From Halomontanus rarus (GTDB taxonomy: Archaea > Halobacteriota > Halobacteria > Halobacteriales > Natrialbaceae), in NCBI RefSeq assembly GCF_029338335.1, contig NZ_CP119796.1: DNA of 64,000 bases; one strand, 5' to 3'. This document shows positions 44,699-53,970 of the stretch, in pieces. Under the pieces are notes generated by a model. That model saw only the letters and a list, made by a program, of their open reading frames with translations, had not been told where the DNA came from and searched no databases. The first letter of the stretch is position 1. Each line of letters opens with the position of its first letter. The translations under genes were made by a program, and so were the position numbers.

Positions 44699-44935
44699 TT
44701 CGTGAGCGGCGTCCCACTCGGTCGGCTTCCGGAAGTTGCCACACCGGTTACACTGGATCCGGCCCATCGAGTCCATCGCGTTGTCGAAACTCTCGCAGTT
44801 CGCACAGAACCAGCCGTAGCGAGTCGTTCGCTCGGGCGTCTGGTAGGCGGCGAGAAACGGCCCCTTCGACCCTCTGTCGCCGTCCGTCCGTGAGACGTAG
44901 ACGGTGTCACCGTCCTCGGTCGACTTCTCGTCCAT
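44696..44935 (-). CDS. DUF5816 zinc-ribbon protein
   Basis: A 79-residue protein with a GWFCANCESFDNAMDSMGRIQCNRCGNF core (C-x2-C ... C-x2-C) that should bind zinc. It matches the DUF5816 family of haloarchaea. Start ATG 44935. Its stop codon TGA (44696-44698) falls in the IS-type right-end sequence, so the C-terminus (WDAAHE) could have been altered by the insertion. Confidence 0.75.
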   Translation of the reverse strand: MDEKSTEDGDTVYVSRTDGDRGSKGPFLAAYQTPERTTRYGWFCANCESFDNAMDSMGRIQCNRCGNFRKPTEWDAAHE

Positions 44936-45039
44936 GGTGGTTCGTCATCGCCGTACGAGTAAAGGACTGTCTCATCGCCGGTGGGTCTGTATTTCGGTAA
45001 CCGAACGAATCAAGAGCGTGCTGGCTGTACCACCGACGA

Positions 45040-46407
45040 ATGTCCCTCCGCGTACTCCAGTACTCCGACGTCGAGAACGCCTGTGACGACCCCGAGCGGA
45101 TCGGCCGCCTGGCGGGGACGATTCGGGCGCGACGCGACGACGGAACCGTCGTCGTCGGGACCGGCGACAACACGGCGCCGGGCGTGCTCCCGCTGGTTAC
45201 GGACGGCACGCAGGCCCTCGAGTTCTACGAGGCGATCGAGCCCGACGTCGCGACCTTCGGCAACCACGACTTCGATTTCGGACCCGACGCGACCCTCGAG
45301 ATCGTCGAGCGATCGCCCCAGACGTGGCTCAGTGCGAACGTCCGGCAGAACGGTGGGGCGTTCGGGGCCGACGTCGGCGTGGAACCGTGGACGGTCCTCG
45401 ACTGCGCCGGCGTCCGCGCCGGTTTCACCGGCGTCACGACCCAGCGGATCGCCTCGCAGAACCCGATGGCGACGGATCTGACGATTCGGGACCCGATCCC
45501 GGCGGTCCGCGAGGCGATCGCCGAACTTCGGGCGCGGGACGTCGACGTCGTCGTCGTCTGCTCGCACCTGGGACGCGGTGACGACGAACTGGCGCGGCGA
45601 ACGGACGCCGACGTCGTCCTCGGCGGCCACGTCCCGAGTACGCGTCTCGAGACCGTCGACGGAACGCTGCTCACGCGACCGGGAGACGGCGGACGGGCGG
45701 TCGTCGAGGTGACGCTGACGGCCGGAGACGAGCCGTCGGCGGCCCTCCACTCGACCCGCGAGTTCGCTCGCGCACCCGACGTGGTCGACGCGTTCGAACG
45801 GCTCACTGCGGCGGCGGGTCTCGACGAGGTCGTAGCGCACGTCGACGCCCCCATCGAACGGACGGAGGCGACGCTGTTCGGCGGGGAGAGCCGCGTCGGG
45901 AACGTCGTCGCCGACGCCTATCGCTGGAAGACGGGCGCAGACGTCGCGCTCCAGAACAGCGGCGGCATCCGCTCGGGACCCCCGCTCGAGGACGAGGTCA
46001 CGGTGGCGGACCTGATCAGTCTCGTCCCGTTCGACGAACCCCTCGGCGTCGCGGCAGTGTCGGGTGCCCGACTCGAGGCGATCGTGGACGACGCCGCGGG
46101 GATCGACCTCGGGTTCGCCGAACCGGACTGGTGGCACGCCCACGTCAGCGGAGCCATCCTCGAGTGGGACGAGACGACCCACGACGTGACGATTCGCGAG
46201 GTCGGGGGTGAGCCGTTCGATCCGGACGCGACCTACCACCTCGCGACCTCGAACTACCTCTTCGCGACGACCGACGAGTTCGGAACGCTCGAGCCCGAGG
46301 ACAGGGTCCGAACGCTCTCGGAGCCGCAGTTCGACGTCATCCTCGAGTACGCGCGCGCACACGATATCGACCCAATGATAACGGGGCGGATAAGACGCAT
46401 CAACTGA
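45040..46407 (+). CDS. 5'-nucleotidase/2',3'-cyclic phosphodiesterase-type metallophosphatase
   Basis: A 455-residue protein. LRVLQYSDVENA, VVGTGDNTAPG, FGNHDFDFG and VVVCSHLG/LGGHVP are the calcineurin-like metal motifs; residues about 260-455 are the 5'-nucleotidase C-terminal domain (GNVVADAYRWKTGADVALQNSGGIR). It dephosphorylates nucleotides. It has no signal peptide, so it may act in the cytoplasm, unlike bacterial UshA. The first metal motif is D-x-E rather than D-x-H, as in other haloarchaeal members. It is 36 bases upstream of a UspA gene on the same strand. Confidence 0.85.
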   Translation: MSLRVLQYSDVENACDDPERIGRLAGTIRARRDDGTVVVGTGDNTAPGVLPLVTDGTQALEFYEAIEPDVATFGNHDFDFGPDATLEIVERSPQTWLSANVRQNGGAFGADVGVEPWTVLDCAGVRAGFTGVTTQRIASQNPMATDLTIRDPIPAVREAIAELRARDVDVVVVCSHLGRGDDELARRTDADVVLGGHVPSTRLETVDGTLLTRPGDGGRAVVEVTLTAGDEPSAALHSTREFARAPDVVDAFERLTAAAGLDEVVAHVDAPIERTEATLFGGESRVGNVVADAYRWKTGADVALQNSGGIRSGPPLEDEVTVADLISLVPFDEPLGVAAVSGARLEAIVDDAAGIDLGFAEPDWWHAHVSGAILEWDETTHDVTIREVGGEPFDPDATYHLATSNYLFATTDEFGTLEPEDRVRTLSEPQFDVILEYARAHDIDPMITGRIRRIN

Positions 46408-46442
46408 AAGGTTTACCCGCACCCATCACGTTCGCTTGCGTG

Positions 46443-46853
46443 ATGACGCTGGTCGTGGTCCCCGTTCGGTATCCCCTGTCGGATCACTCGCGGCACACCC
46501 TCGAACGAGCGGTCGAGGTCGCCCGCGAGCGTGATGCTGCACTTACTATCTTGCATGTGAATCTCTATCAGAACGGGAAGAAAGTGACGCGAACCGATCT
46601 CAAACGCGCGGTCGAACGATCGTTCGGCCCTCTCGAGAACGTCCGGTACGTGGTTCGGACGGGATTTCTCGTCGAGGAGAGCATTCTCGACGAGGTGGCC
46701 GCCGAAGACGCCGACGTCGTCGTTATCGGCCACAAGCAGGCGGGGCGCTGGCGGCGGATCCTCCAGCGGTTTACGGATAACCCAAACATAGATCGCTATC
46801 TTCGGAATCACCTCGAGTGTGAGGTCATTACCGTCGAGGGTGCCTCGGCCTAG
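46443..46853 (+). CDS. UspA-like universal stress domain protein
   Basis: A 136-residue protein, MTLVVVPVRYPLSDHSRHTLERAVEVARERDAALTILHV..., with DVVVIGHKQAGRWRRILQRFTDNPNIDRYLRNHLECEVITVEG near the C-terminus. The ATP-loop glycines of canonical UspA (GxxGxxG-S) are not well conserved. The 5' ORF includes a GTG at 46440. It follows the 5'-nucleotidase gene closely (36 bases). Confidence 0.72.
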   Translation: MTLVVVPVRYPLSDHSRHTLERAVEVARERDAALTILHVNLYQNGKKVTRTDLKRAVERSFGPLENVRYVVRTGFLVEESILDEVAAEDADVVVIGHKQAGRWRRILQRFTDNPNIDRYLRNHLECEVITVEGASA

Positions 46854-46969
46854 CCGGGTTCCTCCGACAGAGAGCGGATGGTGACGATCTAGTGGTTCGT
46901 CGAGTCACGTGTGAGTCGAACCGATGGCGGTTGCCCGTGTCGACCCGCACGTCGACGTTCGGCGGCGTA

Positions 46970-48019
46970 CTAATGACTCTCGTCTCCCCCTCGCGTCTCC
47001 GAGTCGGTGGGCTCTCCCGATCGGGTGACGCTCGAGCCGAGCGCCGACCCCGTTCCCGTGGCGACTCGTGCGGTGCCGCTGGTCTCGTCGAACACGTGGT
47101 GGGTGTGCGGATAGGCAATTTCGATTCCGGCGTCGGCGTACCGCGTTCGAATCCGCTCTTGAATGTCCGATCGAGCGGCGAGCAATTTGTACGGGTGATT
47201 GACCCAGAATCGGAGCGTCAGAAGGACGCCGCTGTCGGCGTACTCGTCGATGTAACACTTCGGTGCGGCGGGATAGCGCGCGCTTCCGATCCGGATGTCC
47301 GGTCCGCCGCTGATGACTGTGTCGACGTTTCGCGCGGCCCGTTCGGCGAGTCGGCGGGCTTTCGCGACGTCGCTCTCGTAGGTGACCTCGAGTCGAATCG
47401 TCTCTCTCGTCCGTTCGTCCTCGGCGGAGTAGTTGACGACGTCGCGTGTGCGAATTTCGGAGTTGGGGATGACGATGAAGGTGTTGTCGAGGGTGAATAT
47501 CTTGGTGTAACGGATCGTGATGTCCTCGACGAAGCCCCGCTGGTCGGCGTCCACGACTTCGATCATGTCCCCGATCTCGTAGGGGCGGTCGGCGAGAACG
47601 AACAGACCGTTGATGAAACTCCCGACCAGCGGCGCCAGAATGACACCGACGATGGCCGAGAAGACGGTCACCGAGAGCAGGAGTTCGAAGCCCTCGAAGA
47701 TGATACTCGCGACGATCAGGAGCGTAAAGAGGAGGACGGACGCGCGGACGGCTCGGAGCACGGTCCGCGTGACGCTCGGGCGCTCGATCCGCTGGGCGAC
47801 CGTCCGACCGACGATCCGGACGATCACCTTCGAGAGGTACCAGCCGACGACCAGAACTACGAGGATGAGCAGGAGTTCACCGATCCCGTCCGGAACGAAC
47901 CCGGGAATCATGTCCTCGATACCTTCGGGGACCAGATTGTCCTCACCGCCGACGGTGACGTTGTCCTGAGAACCGTTGTCCTGCGGACTCTCACCGTCCT
48001 GCAAGATACCCCCGCGCAT
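46970..48019 (-). CDS. MscS-type mechanosensitive channel
   Basis: A 349-residue protein starting MRGGILQDGES. An extracellular N-terminal segment is followed by three helices (about 45-70, 88-110, 117-145), the pore-lining TM3 (LAPLVGSFINGLFVL), and a cytoplasmic beta domain: DRPYEIGDMIEVVDADQRGFVEDITIRYTKIFTLDNTFIVIPNSEIRT, the MscS core. It releases solutes on hypo-osmotic shock. The tail after residue 320 is low-complexity. It is divergent from trmB1, sharing the 48020-48167 region with an operator. Confidence 0.9.
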   Translation of the reverse strand: MRGGILQDGESPQDNGSQDNVTVGGEDNLVPEGIEDMIPGFVPDGIGELLLILVVLVVGWYLSKVIVRIVGRTVAQRIERPSVTRTVLRAVRASVLLFTLLIVASIIFEGFELLLSVTVFSAIVGVILAPLVGSFINGLFVLADRPYEIGDMIEVVDADQRGFVEDITIRYTKIFTLDNTFIVIPNSEIRTRDVVNYSAEDERTRETIRLEVTYESDVAKARRLAERAARNVDTVISGGPDIRIGSARYPAAPKCYIDEYADSGVLLTLRFWVNHPYKLLAARSDIQERIRTRYADAGIEIAYPHTHHVFDETSGTARVATGTGSALGSSVTRSGEPTDSETRGGDESH

Positions 48020-48109
48020 GAAGGTCACCTCATGGGCACGGTGGTTAAGAGTTCTGTCCGACGATGGGAACCCGTCTCGAAGTCGAGCGCGACACAACTG
48101 AATTTCGAA

Positions 48110-48119
48110 AACAGGTGTT
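48110..48119. promoter_or_regulatory. AACAGGTGTT motif upstream of trmB1 (and mscS)
   Basis: AACAGGTGTT (arms AAC/GTT, core AGGT) is nine bases upstream of a TATA-like ctataata (about 48127-48134) that precedes ATG 48168. Two more copies occur at 50090 and 51428. It fits an activator-type site. Confidence 0.55.
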
Positions 48120-48167
48120 ACTCCCTCTATAATAACTTGTTTATCCGAGGAAATCCTCGAGTGAGCC

Positions 48168-49229
48168 ATGGCTCAAGACGAACTCCGATCTACCGTCGAA
48201 CGCGTCGGTGATCGGTTCAATCTCGGCGAGTACGAGATTGACGCGTATCTGACGGTCCTCGAGCACGGGAAACTGACGGCCAGCGAGATCGCGGATCGCA
48301 CTGATATCCCCCAGCCGCGAGTGTACGATACGGTTCGCAGTCTGAGCGACCGCGGCCTCGTCGAACTACGCGAGTCGCGACCGATGAAGATCGTCGCGAT
48401 CGACCCGGACGAGGCCTTCGGCGACGTCCAATCCTCGCTCGAGGAGATGATCGACGAACTCGGAGCGAGATACACTGCGCCCGCACGCGATACCGAGGCG
48501 GTTTCGCTCGTGAAATCGCGGTCGACGATCCTGCGCTATCTCGAGGAGGTGATCGAGTCGGCGGAGTACGAACTCGCACTCTCGCTCACGCCGGACCTCC
48601 TCCGGCGATTCGAAGCGCACCTCTCGAAGGTAACTGATGCGGGCGTCAGCGTCGACCTGCTCGTGACGCCCGCGAAGAACGCCCCGAGTCCGGCGGAGTT
48701 CGACTATCCCGACGTGGCGACGACGGCGCGGGCTCGACGCGGGATCACGACGCCCGTGATCGCGGTCGCCGACGGCACCTACTCGATCTACGCGACTCAG
48801 GACGCCCTACGGGACGATCAGGACCGCTACGGCGTCATCTTCAACCGCTCCGCGCTCGGCTTTCTCGTCTCCGGCTTCTTCGGGACCGTTCTCTGGACGA
48901 CCGCGGAGGAGACGCTGGGTGAAGACGGCGACGGGCGACCGTATCCCCGCCGGTACGCCTCGATTCGCCGCTGCGTGAAAGACCTCATCGACGGCGGCGG
49001 CGAGTTCTACGCCACCATCGAGGGCCGGGACGTCGAGACGGGCGATCCGAGAGTCGTCCGCGGGACGATTTCGGACGTCGCCTTCGAGATGACGGAGGAG
49101 GTCGCCTCGCTCACCCTCGAGACCGACGACGGACTGGTGACCGTCGGCGGCCGCGTCGCCGCACTCGAGGACGTCGAAGCGCACGTGATTCGGATCGGGC
49201 GCGACGAGCCGCCGGCGTACGACGAGTAG
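48168..49229 (+). CDS. TrmB-family transcriptional regulator 1
   Basis: A 353-residue protein. Residues about 10-80 are the TrmB winged helix (YEIDAYLTVLEHGKLTASEIADRTDIPQPRVYDTVRSLSDRGLVEL), about 95-115 a coiled linker, and residues 130-350 the sugar-binding TrmB C-terminal domain. In characterised members this sensor controls sugar transport and gluconeogenic genes. The second TrmB (50287) and the sugar ABC operon follow, so this is very likely their regulator. It is preceded by the AACAGGTGTT motif. Confidence 0.88.
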   Translation: MAQDELRSTVERVGDRFNLGEYEIDAYLTVLEHGKLTASEIADRTDIPQPRVYDTVRSLSDRGLVELRESRPMKIVAIDPDEAFGDVQSSLEEMIDELGARYTAPARDTEAVSLVKSRSTILRYLEEVIESAEYELALSLTPDLLRRFEAHLSKVTDAGVSVDLLVTPAKNAPSPAEFDYPDVATTARARRGITTPVIAVADGTYSIYATQDALRDDQDRYGVIFNRSALGFLVSGFFGTVLWTTAEETLGEDGDGRPYPRRYASIRRCVKDLIDGGGEFYATIEGRDVETGDPRVVRGTISDVAFEMTEEVASLTLETDDGLVTVGGRVAALEDVEAHVIRIGRDEPPAYDE

Positions 49230-49241
49230 AACCGAGACCGA

Positions 49242-50033
49242 TCAGTCGTACGTGAAGAGTCGAACCGAACACTCGGGACAGACCAGTTTTTCCGTCGGCG
49301 TCGACCCAACCGGCGTCACGTCGCCACAGCACGTCGACGTCGAGACGATCACGTCGCCTTCACAGAGCGGACAGGCCTCGAGGAGCGTGCGGAAGGGGCG
49401 ACCGGCCGCGAGCCGGATCCGGTCGTCCTCGACGTGGGGCTCGAGTGCGCGAGCGGCGGCGAGTTCGGCGACGGCGATCGCGCGGGGCAAGAGCGTTATC
49501 GACGCGTCCTCGGGGTCGAGGACGACGTACGAATTACCCCACCGGGTCTTCCCGCGGGCGTCGATCGAATCCGGCGTCACCTCCTCGGCTACGGCGGCGA
49601 GGTCGTCCATCTCCAGCGTCCGTAACTGTGCCATCTCCTCGCGCCACGCGCGTCGGATCGACGGTTCGAGCGCGATTTCCTCGCCGTCGGGGACGACGAT
49701 ATCGGCGTCGATGAGCGTCGTGAGAACGGTTTCGCCGTCGGGCGAGTCGGTGTCCGACAACGAACCGGGCTCTCGTTCGTGGTCGAAGGGATCGCCCGGT
49801 AGTACCGAGACGAGCTGGGGTGCGAACCGTGGCGTAAACGGAACGAGATACCCCCGCAGGGCGATCGCCCCGAAACCCGCGACGGCGAGGCCGACGGCGA
49901 CGAACGGAAGTCCGAGAATTGTCAGTACCGTCACACCGATCCAGAGAAGCATTCCGTTGAGTACGGTACACGGCCAGCACCGGTTTGCGCCGGTAAACTC
50001 GGGCCGGCGAAACCGCTCGAGCGAGGGAGTCAT
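49242..50033 (-). CDS. Membrane protein with C-terminal zinc ribbon
   Basis: A 263-residue protein. Residues about 15-60 contain a hydrophobic hairpin (CTVLNGMLLWIGVTVLTILGLPFVAVGL...) and the C-terminus has a CPLC ... CCGD ... CPEC zinc-ribbon-like region. The central part is soluble. No family is named. It reads opposite to the TrmB genes and its promoter side contains a motif copy at 50090. Confidence 0.55.
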   Translation of the reverse strand: MTPSLERFRRPEFTGANRCWPCTVLNGMLLWIGVTVLTILGLPFVAVGLAVAGFGAIALRGYLVPFTPRFAPQLVSVLPGDPFDHEREPGSLSDTDSPDGETVLTTLIDADIVVPDGEEIALEPSIRRAWREEMAQLRTLEMDDLAAVAEEVTPDSIDARGKTRWGNSYVVLDPEDASITLLPRAIAVAELAAARALEPHVEDDRIRLAAGRPFRTLLEACPLCEGDVIVSTSTCCGDVTPVGSTPTEKLVCPECSVRLFTYD

Positions 50034-50286
50034 ACGTGACCGTTTCGGCGAGAACAGTATGAGTGTGGCGACCGGCCAACCCTTTTTACAACAGGTGTGG
50101 TACCCAGTGGGGAATGAGTTCGAACGAACGAACACGATCGGTCTCGCGGCCGGTGCACTCGGACGGTCGTCGGTCCGATTCAGGACGGTGGATTGCGTTC
50201 TCGTCGGTCGACGACGGCGAATCCGAATTTGGACAGCGCTTCGACACATTGATCGACCGCGGGCGATCAGATGCGGGTACCGTATC
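50034..50286. other. Intergenic region between the zinc-ribbon gene and trmB2
   Basis: These 253 bases hold no gene. They contain the AACAGGTGTG motif (50090-50099) and, on the reverse strand, a TATA-like run (taaaaa near 50085) before the ATG at 50033. No clear TATA for trmB2 is seen. Confidence 0.4.
50090..50099. promoter_or_regulatory. AACAGGTGTG motif between the divergent genes
   Basis: One base differs from the trmB1 motif (final G for T); ACAACAGGTGTG shares nine flanking-inclusive bases with the copy at 51428 read on the other strand. It lies upstream of a TATA-like run serving the leftward gene. Confidence 0.45.
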
Positions 50287-51363
50287 ATGGAACGCGACGA
50301 ACTAATCACGGTTCTCGAAGACGCCGGCCTCTCGCCGTATCAGGCCGACGCGTTCGTGACCATTCTGAAACTCGGCTCCGCCTCGGCGACGGATATCGCG
50401 AAGGCGAGTTCGGTCCCGGATCCTCGCATCTACGACGTCCTCCGGGACCTAGAGGAGAAGGGGTACATCGAGACGTACGAACAGGACAGTCTTCACGCGC
50501 GGGCACACAGTCCGGCGGAAGTGCTCGAGGACCTCCGAGGTCGGGCCGATCGCTTCGAGGTCGCGGCCGACGAGATCGAAGATCGGTGGAGCCGGCCCGA
50601 CATCGAGGAGCACAAGGTGAGTATCGTCAAACGGATCGACACCGTTCTCGATCGGGCGGAGTCGTTGATCCGGACCGCCGAGAACCAGATCCAGATCGGC
50701 GTCACTCGCGAACAGTTCGACCGACTCGCCGGCGCGCTCGGGGACGCTCACGACCGCGGGGTTCACATACGACTCTGTCTGTACCCCACGGGAACGGACG
50801 GCGTAGACCTCCCGTCCGAGGAGGAACTCGCGGCGACGTGTACCGAGGCGCGCTATCGCGACCTCCCGTCTCCGTTCGTCGCGATCGTCGATCGCTCGTG
50901 GACCTGTTTTTCGCCGAACGATCGATCGACCAACCAGTACGGCGTGCTGGTCAACGACCGCGCTCACGCGTACGTCTTTCACTGGTACTTCCTGACCTGT
51001 CTCTGGGAGGTATACGAGCAAGTCTACTCCGGCAGCCGCGAGGAACCCCCGATCACGTACGTCGACCTCCGACAGTGCGTTCGCGAGATCGAACCGCTCC
51101 TCGAGGAGGGTGCGACGCTCACGATGACGGTCCAGGGGTTCGATACGACCGACGGAACCGCCGTCGAGAGACGGGGGCGAGTTCTCGACGTGACCTATAC
51201 CGGTGTCTCGGCGACTGACGACGCGACGACGCCGCTGCCACAGCTCGCCGGGGAGGTCTCGGTCACCCTCGAGACCGCCGACGGGACCTGCCTCGTCGGG
51301 GGATGGGGTGCGATGCTCGAGGATCTCGAGGCGACGCGACTGACGATCGACGCGATCGAGTGA
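50287..51363 (+). CDS. TrmB-family transcriptional regulator 2
   Basis: A 358-residue protein: winged helix (about 1-75, LSPYQADAFVTILKLGSASATDIAKASSVPDPRIYDVLRDLEEKGYIETYEQ), coiled linker, and a TrmB sugar-binding domain (about 120-358) including SPFVAIVDRSWTCFSPNDRSTNQYGVLVNDRAHAYVFHWYFLTCLWEVYEQVY. It is a paralogue of trmB1. It lies directly upstream of the ABC operon, in the same direction. ATG 50287 gives the usual N-terminus; the much longer open frame upstream is non-coding. Confidence 0.88.
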   Translation: MERDELITVLEDAGLSPYQADAFVTILKLGSASATDIAKASSVPDPRIYDVLRDLEEKGYIETYEQDSLHARAHSPAEVLEDLRGRADRFEVAADEIEDRWSRPDIEEHKVSIVKRIDTVLDRAESLIRTAENQIQIGVTREQFDRLAGALGDAHDRGVHIRLCLYPTGTDGVDLPSEEELAATCTEARYRDLPSPFVAIVDRSWTCFSPNDRSTNQYGVLVNDRAHAYVFHWYFLTCLWEVYEQVYSGSREEPPITYVDLRQCVREIEPLLEEGATLTMTVQGFDTTDGTAVERRGRVLDVTYTGVSATDDATTPLPQLAGEVSVTLETADGTCLVGGWGAMLEDLEATRLTIDAIE

Positions 51364-51426
51364 TACCGTTATTTTTCGCTATTATTTCCTTGGTGTAGCT
51401 TCGGCTATGTAAGAGGACAAATTCAT

Positions 51427-51444
51427 TAACAACACCTGTTGTTA
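51427..51444. promoter_or_regulatory. Palindromic AACAGGTGTT-type operator of the sugar ABC operon
   Basis: TAACAAC-ACCT-GTTGTTA is an almost perfect palindrome; on the reverse strand it contains AACAGGTGTT. It ends 11 bases upstream of a TATA-like gatataag (about 51455-51462) that precedes the operon's first ATG at 51491. Position upstream of TATA suggests activation. Confidence 0.65.
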
Positions 51445-51490
51445 TTCACCCACTAGATATAAGTGTCCATCTGCCTCAATATAACGTGAT

Positions 51491-52951
51491 ATGCCTGAGA
51501 AGTACTCGCAGGGTACGAGGACGGACGGCTCGAGGGTATCGCGTCGAACGTTCGTCAAAGCGGCTGGTGCGTCCGGTGCGGCGGTGAGCTTGGCCGGGTG
51601 CATTTACGGAGACGGTGGCGGTGGGGGTAACAACGCCGTCGTCTTCGGATTCGACGCCGACGCCGCCGACGAAGTCGGCGACGACATCATCCAGTTGTTC
51701 TACGACAACGGGCTCAGCGAGGACATCGACATCGAACTTCAACCGGGTGCGTCCGACACCGGCGAGCGGCGCGACAATTACGAAACGTTGCTCGATACCG
51801 GCGAAACGGAACCGGATCTCATGCTGATGGACAACGGATGGGTGAACGTCTTCATCCAGCAGGGACTCATCTCCAACCTGAGCGAACAACTCGAGGACGA
51901 CGAGCTCAGTACGATCGACGAGGAGTACTTCGATGCGTTCACCGCCACCGCACGGGACCCGGACTCGGAGGACATCTTCGGCGTTCCGCTGTTCCCCGAC
52001 TTCGGGACGATGCAGTACCGAAAGGACTACGCGCGGGAAGCGGGCTACGACGACAGCGACTTCGAACAGTGGGCTACCGAGCCGATGAGCTGGGAGGAGT
52101 GGTCCCAGCTCACCGCGGAGATGGTCGAGGCCTCCGACGCGCAGTTCGGCCTGTCGACCCAGTTCGCCATCTACGAGGGAACGTCGTGTTGTTCGTTCAA
52201 CGAGGTGCTGACCTCGTGGGGCGGCGGCTATTTCGGCGGGAGACCGAACCTCTTCGGGCCCGTCGGAGACCGCCCGGTCACCGTCAACGAAGAGGAGTTC
52301 ATCAACGCGCTGGCGATGATGCGGACGTTCGTCGACGCCGAGGACGAGAACGCTCTCGACGGCTACGAGGGAGGGTTCACACCGACCGACATCACCCAGT
52401 GGACCGAAGACGAGTCGCTCCCGCAGATGACGAACGGCAACGCGGCCATGCACCGCAACTGGCCGTACGCGATCGTGGCCGGCGCCGAGGAGTTCGGCGT
52501 CGACAACTACGGCGTGATGCCGATCCCCTACGCCGTTTCCGAGGACGAGGCTGCCCAGGAGGGAATGGGCGGGACCGCCTCCGCCCTTGGCGGCTGGCAC
52601 ACCGTCATGAACCCCAACTCCGAGCGCCAAGAGGAGGCCCTCGAGGTCATCCGGACCACGATGCAGGACGACTTCAACCTCGGCCTCTTGGAACTCTGGG
52701 GATGGCTTCCGCCCAAGCCCGAACTGTTCGAGTCTCAGGAAGCCGAAGAGCTCGAACCGATCGGCAACTACATGAACACGCTCCGGGTGGCCGGCGAAAA
52801 CGCGGTCGCCCGGCCCGTCACCGAAGTCTGGTCGACCCAGTCGGAGCTCATCGCACAGGAGGCAAACAGCGCGGTCGCCGGCTCGAAATCTCCGGAGCAG
52901 GCGGCTCAGGACCTCCAGTCGGGCCTGGAGGAGACGGAAGTTGAGCAATGA
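51491..52951 (+). CDS. Sugar ABC transporter substrate-binding lipoprotein (MalE type)
   Basis: A 486-residue protein with Tat motif SRRTFVKAAG and lipobox LAGC (about residue 37), followed by a type I sugar-binding fold with EPDLMLMDNGWVNVFIQQGLI in the hinge region and NGNAAMHRNWPYAI later, as in maltose/trehalose/glucose-type binding proteins. It is the first gene of the operon, and its stop overlaps the permease start by four bases. The sugar is not identifiable from sequence. Confidence 0.87.
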   Translation: MPEKYSQGTRTDGSRVSRRTFVKAAGASGAAVSLAGCIYGDGGGGGNNAVVFGFDADAADEVGDDIIQLFYDNGLSEDIDIELQPGASDTGERRDNYETLLDTGETEPDLMLMDNGWVNVFIQQGLISNLSEQLEDDELSTIDEEYFDAFTATARDPDSEDIFGVPLFPDFGTMQYRKDYAREAGYDDSDFEQWATEPMSWEEWSQLTAEMVEASDAQFGLSTQFAIYEGTSCCSFNEVLTSWGGGYFGGRPNLFGPVGDRPVTVNEEEFINALAMMRTFVDAEDENALDGYEGGFTPTDITQWTEDESLPQMTNGNAAMHRNWPYAIVAGAEEFGVDNYGVMPIPYAVSEDEAAQEGMGGTASALGGWHTVMNPNSERQEEALEVIRTTMQDDFNLGLLELWGWLPPKPELFESQEAEELEPIGNYMNTLRVAGENAVARPVTEVWSTQSELIAQEANSAVAGSKSPEQAAQDLQSGLEETEVEQ

Positions 52952-53970
52952 GCACGGACGAGCACTCGAGCGGACCCACCCGCGAATCTCAGCGTTCGGG
53001 GCCGCTCGTCGCGATCACTCGCTGGATGGAGAACCTCGGCGAGACCGGGTTCGCGTACCTGCTGTTGACGCCGGTGTTTCTCCTGCTGGGCGCGATCGCC
53101 CTGTACCCGCTGCTCCGGACGTTCGAACTCTCGCTGTACACGGACATCGTCGGAACGGGCACTCCCGAATTCGTCGGTTTCGACCACTACGTCAGCCTGC
53201 TCACCGGCGAATCCGATCAGTGGCTCCCGGGGACGTCGCAGTTCCTCTGGGGCGACGTCACCGTTGACGGCGCGTTCCCCTTCGTTCACGTTGAGGGAGT
53301 GTTCCGAAGCGCGCTCGCGGTGACGCTCATCTTCACGCTCGTGAGCGTCTTTTTCGAGACGCTCATCGGCTTCGGCCAAGCGCTGGTGCTCGACCAGGAG
53401 TTCCGCGGGCGTAGCTGGGTCCGCGTGGCGATCATCATCCCGTGGGCGATCCCGATCGTCATCCAGGGGATGATCTTCTACCTGATGTTCCACCCGAGCA
53501 CCGGATTCGCCACCGAGTTCCTCGCCAGCTACGGGATCGTCGCCGAGACAAACACGCTCAACGATCCGGCCAGCTCGCTGCTGATCGTGACCGTCGCCGA
53601 CATCTGGAAGACCTCGGCGTTCATGGCCTTGCTCATCCTCGCCGGACTCCAGAGCATCGACCGCAGCCTCTACGACGTCGCCAAGGTCGCCGGCGCCTCG
53701 CGCTGGCAGCAGTTCCGGATGATCACGTTCCCGCTGATCCTGCCGACGCTCGGCATCGCGATCCTCTTCCGGACGATCGACGCGATGCGGATCTACGGGC
53801 TCATCGACTCGGTCTCGGGTTGTACCGTCGTCCCGTCGCTGTCGTGTATGGTCGTCGCCACGTTCGGGAGTCAACGCGGACTGGCGTCGGCGATCGCGTT
53901 CGTAACGGCGATCATCATCGGAATCGCGGTCCTCGGCGTCATATACCAGCAGTACAAGGAGGGATTATAG
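52948..53970 (+). CDS. Sugar ABC transporter permease (MalF type)
   Basis: A 340-residue membrane protein with about six helices. The EAA loop IDRSLYDVAKVAGASRWQQFRMITFPLILPTL identifies it as a binding-protein-dependent permease. The N-terminus is a short acidic extension. The ATGA overlap with the binding-protein gene and the direct abutment of the next permease gene show translational coupling. It forms the membrane channel with the MalG-type partner. Confidence 0.92.
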   Translation: MSTDEHSSGPTRESQRSGPLVAITRWMENLGETGFAYLLLTPVFLLLGAIALYPLLRTFELSLYTDIVGTGTPEFVGFDHYVSLLTGESDQWLPGTSQFLWGDVTVDGAFPFVHVEGVFRSALAVTLIFTLVSVFFETLIGFGQALVLDQEFRGRSWVRVAIIIPWAIPIVIQGMIFYLMFHPSTGFATEFLASYGIVAETNTLNDPASSLLIVTVADIWKTSAFMALLILAGLQSIDRSLYDVAKVAGASRWQQFRMITFPLILPTLGIAILFRTIDAMRIYGLIDSVSGCTVVPSLSCMVVATFGSQRGLASAIAFVTAIIIGIAVLGVIYQQYKEGL

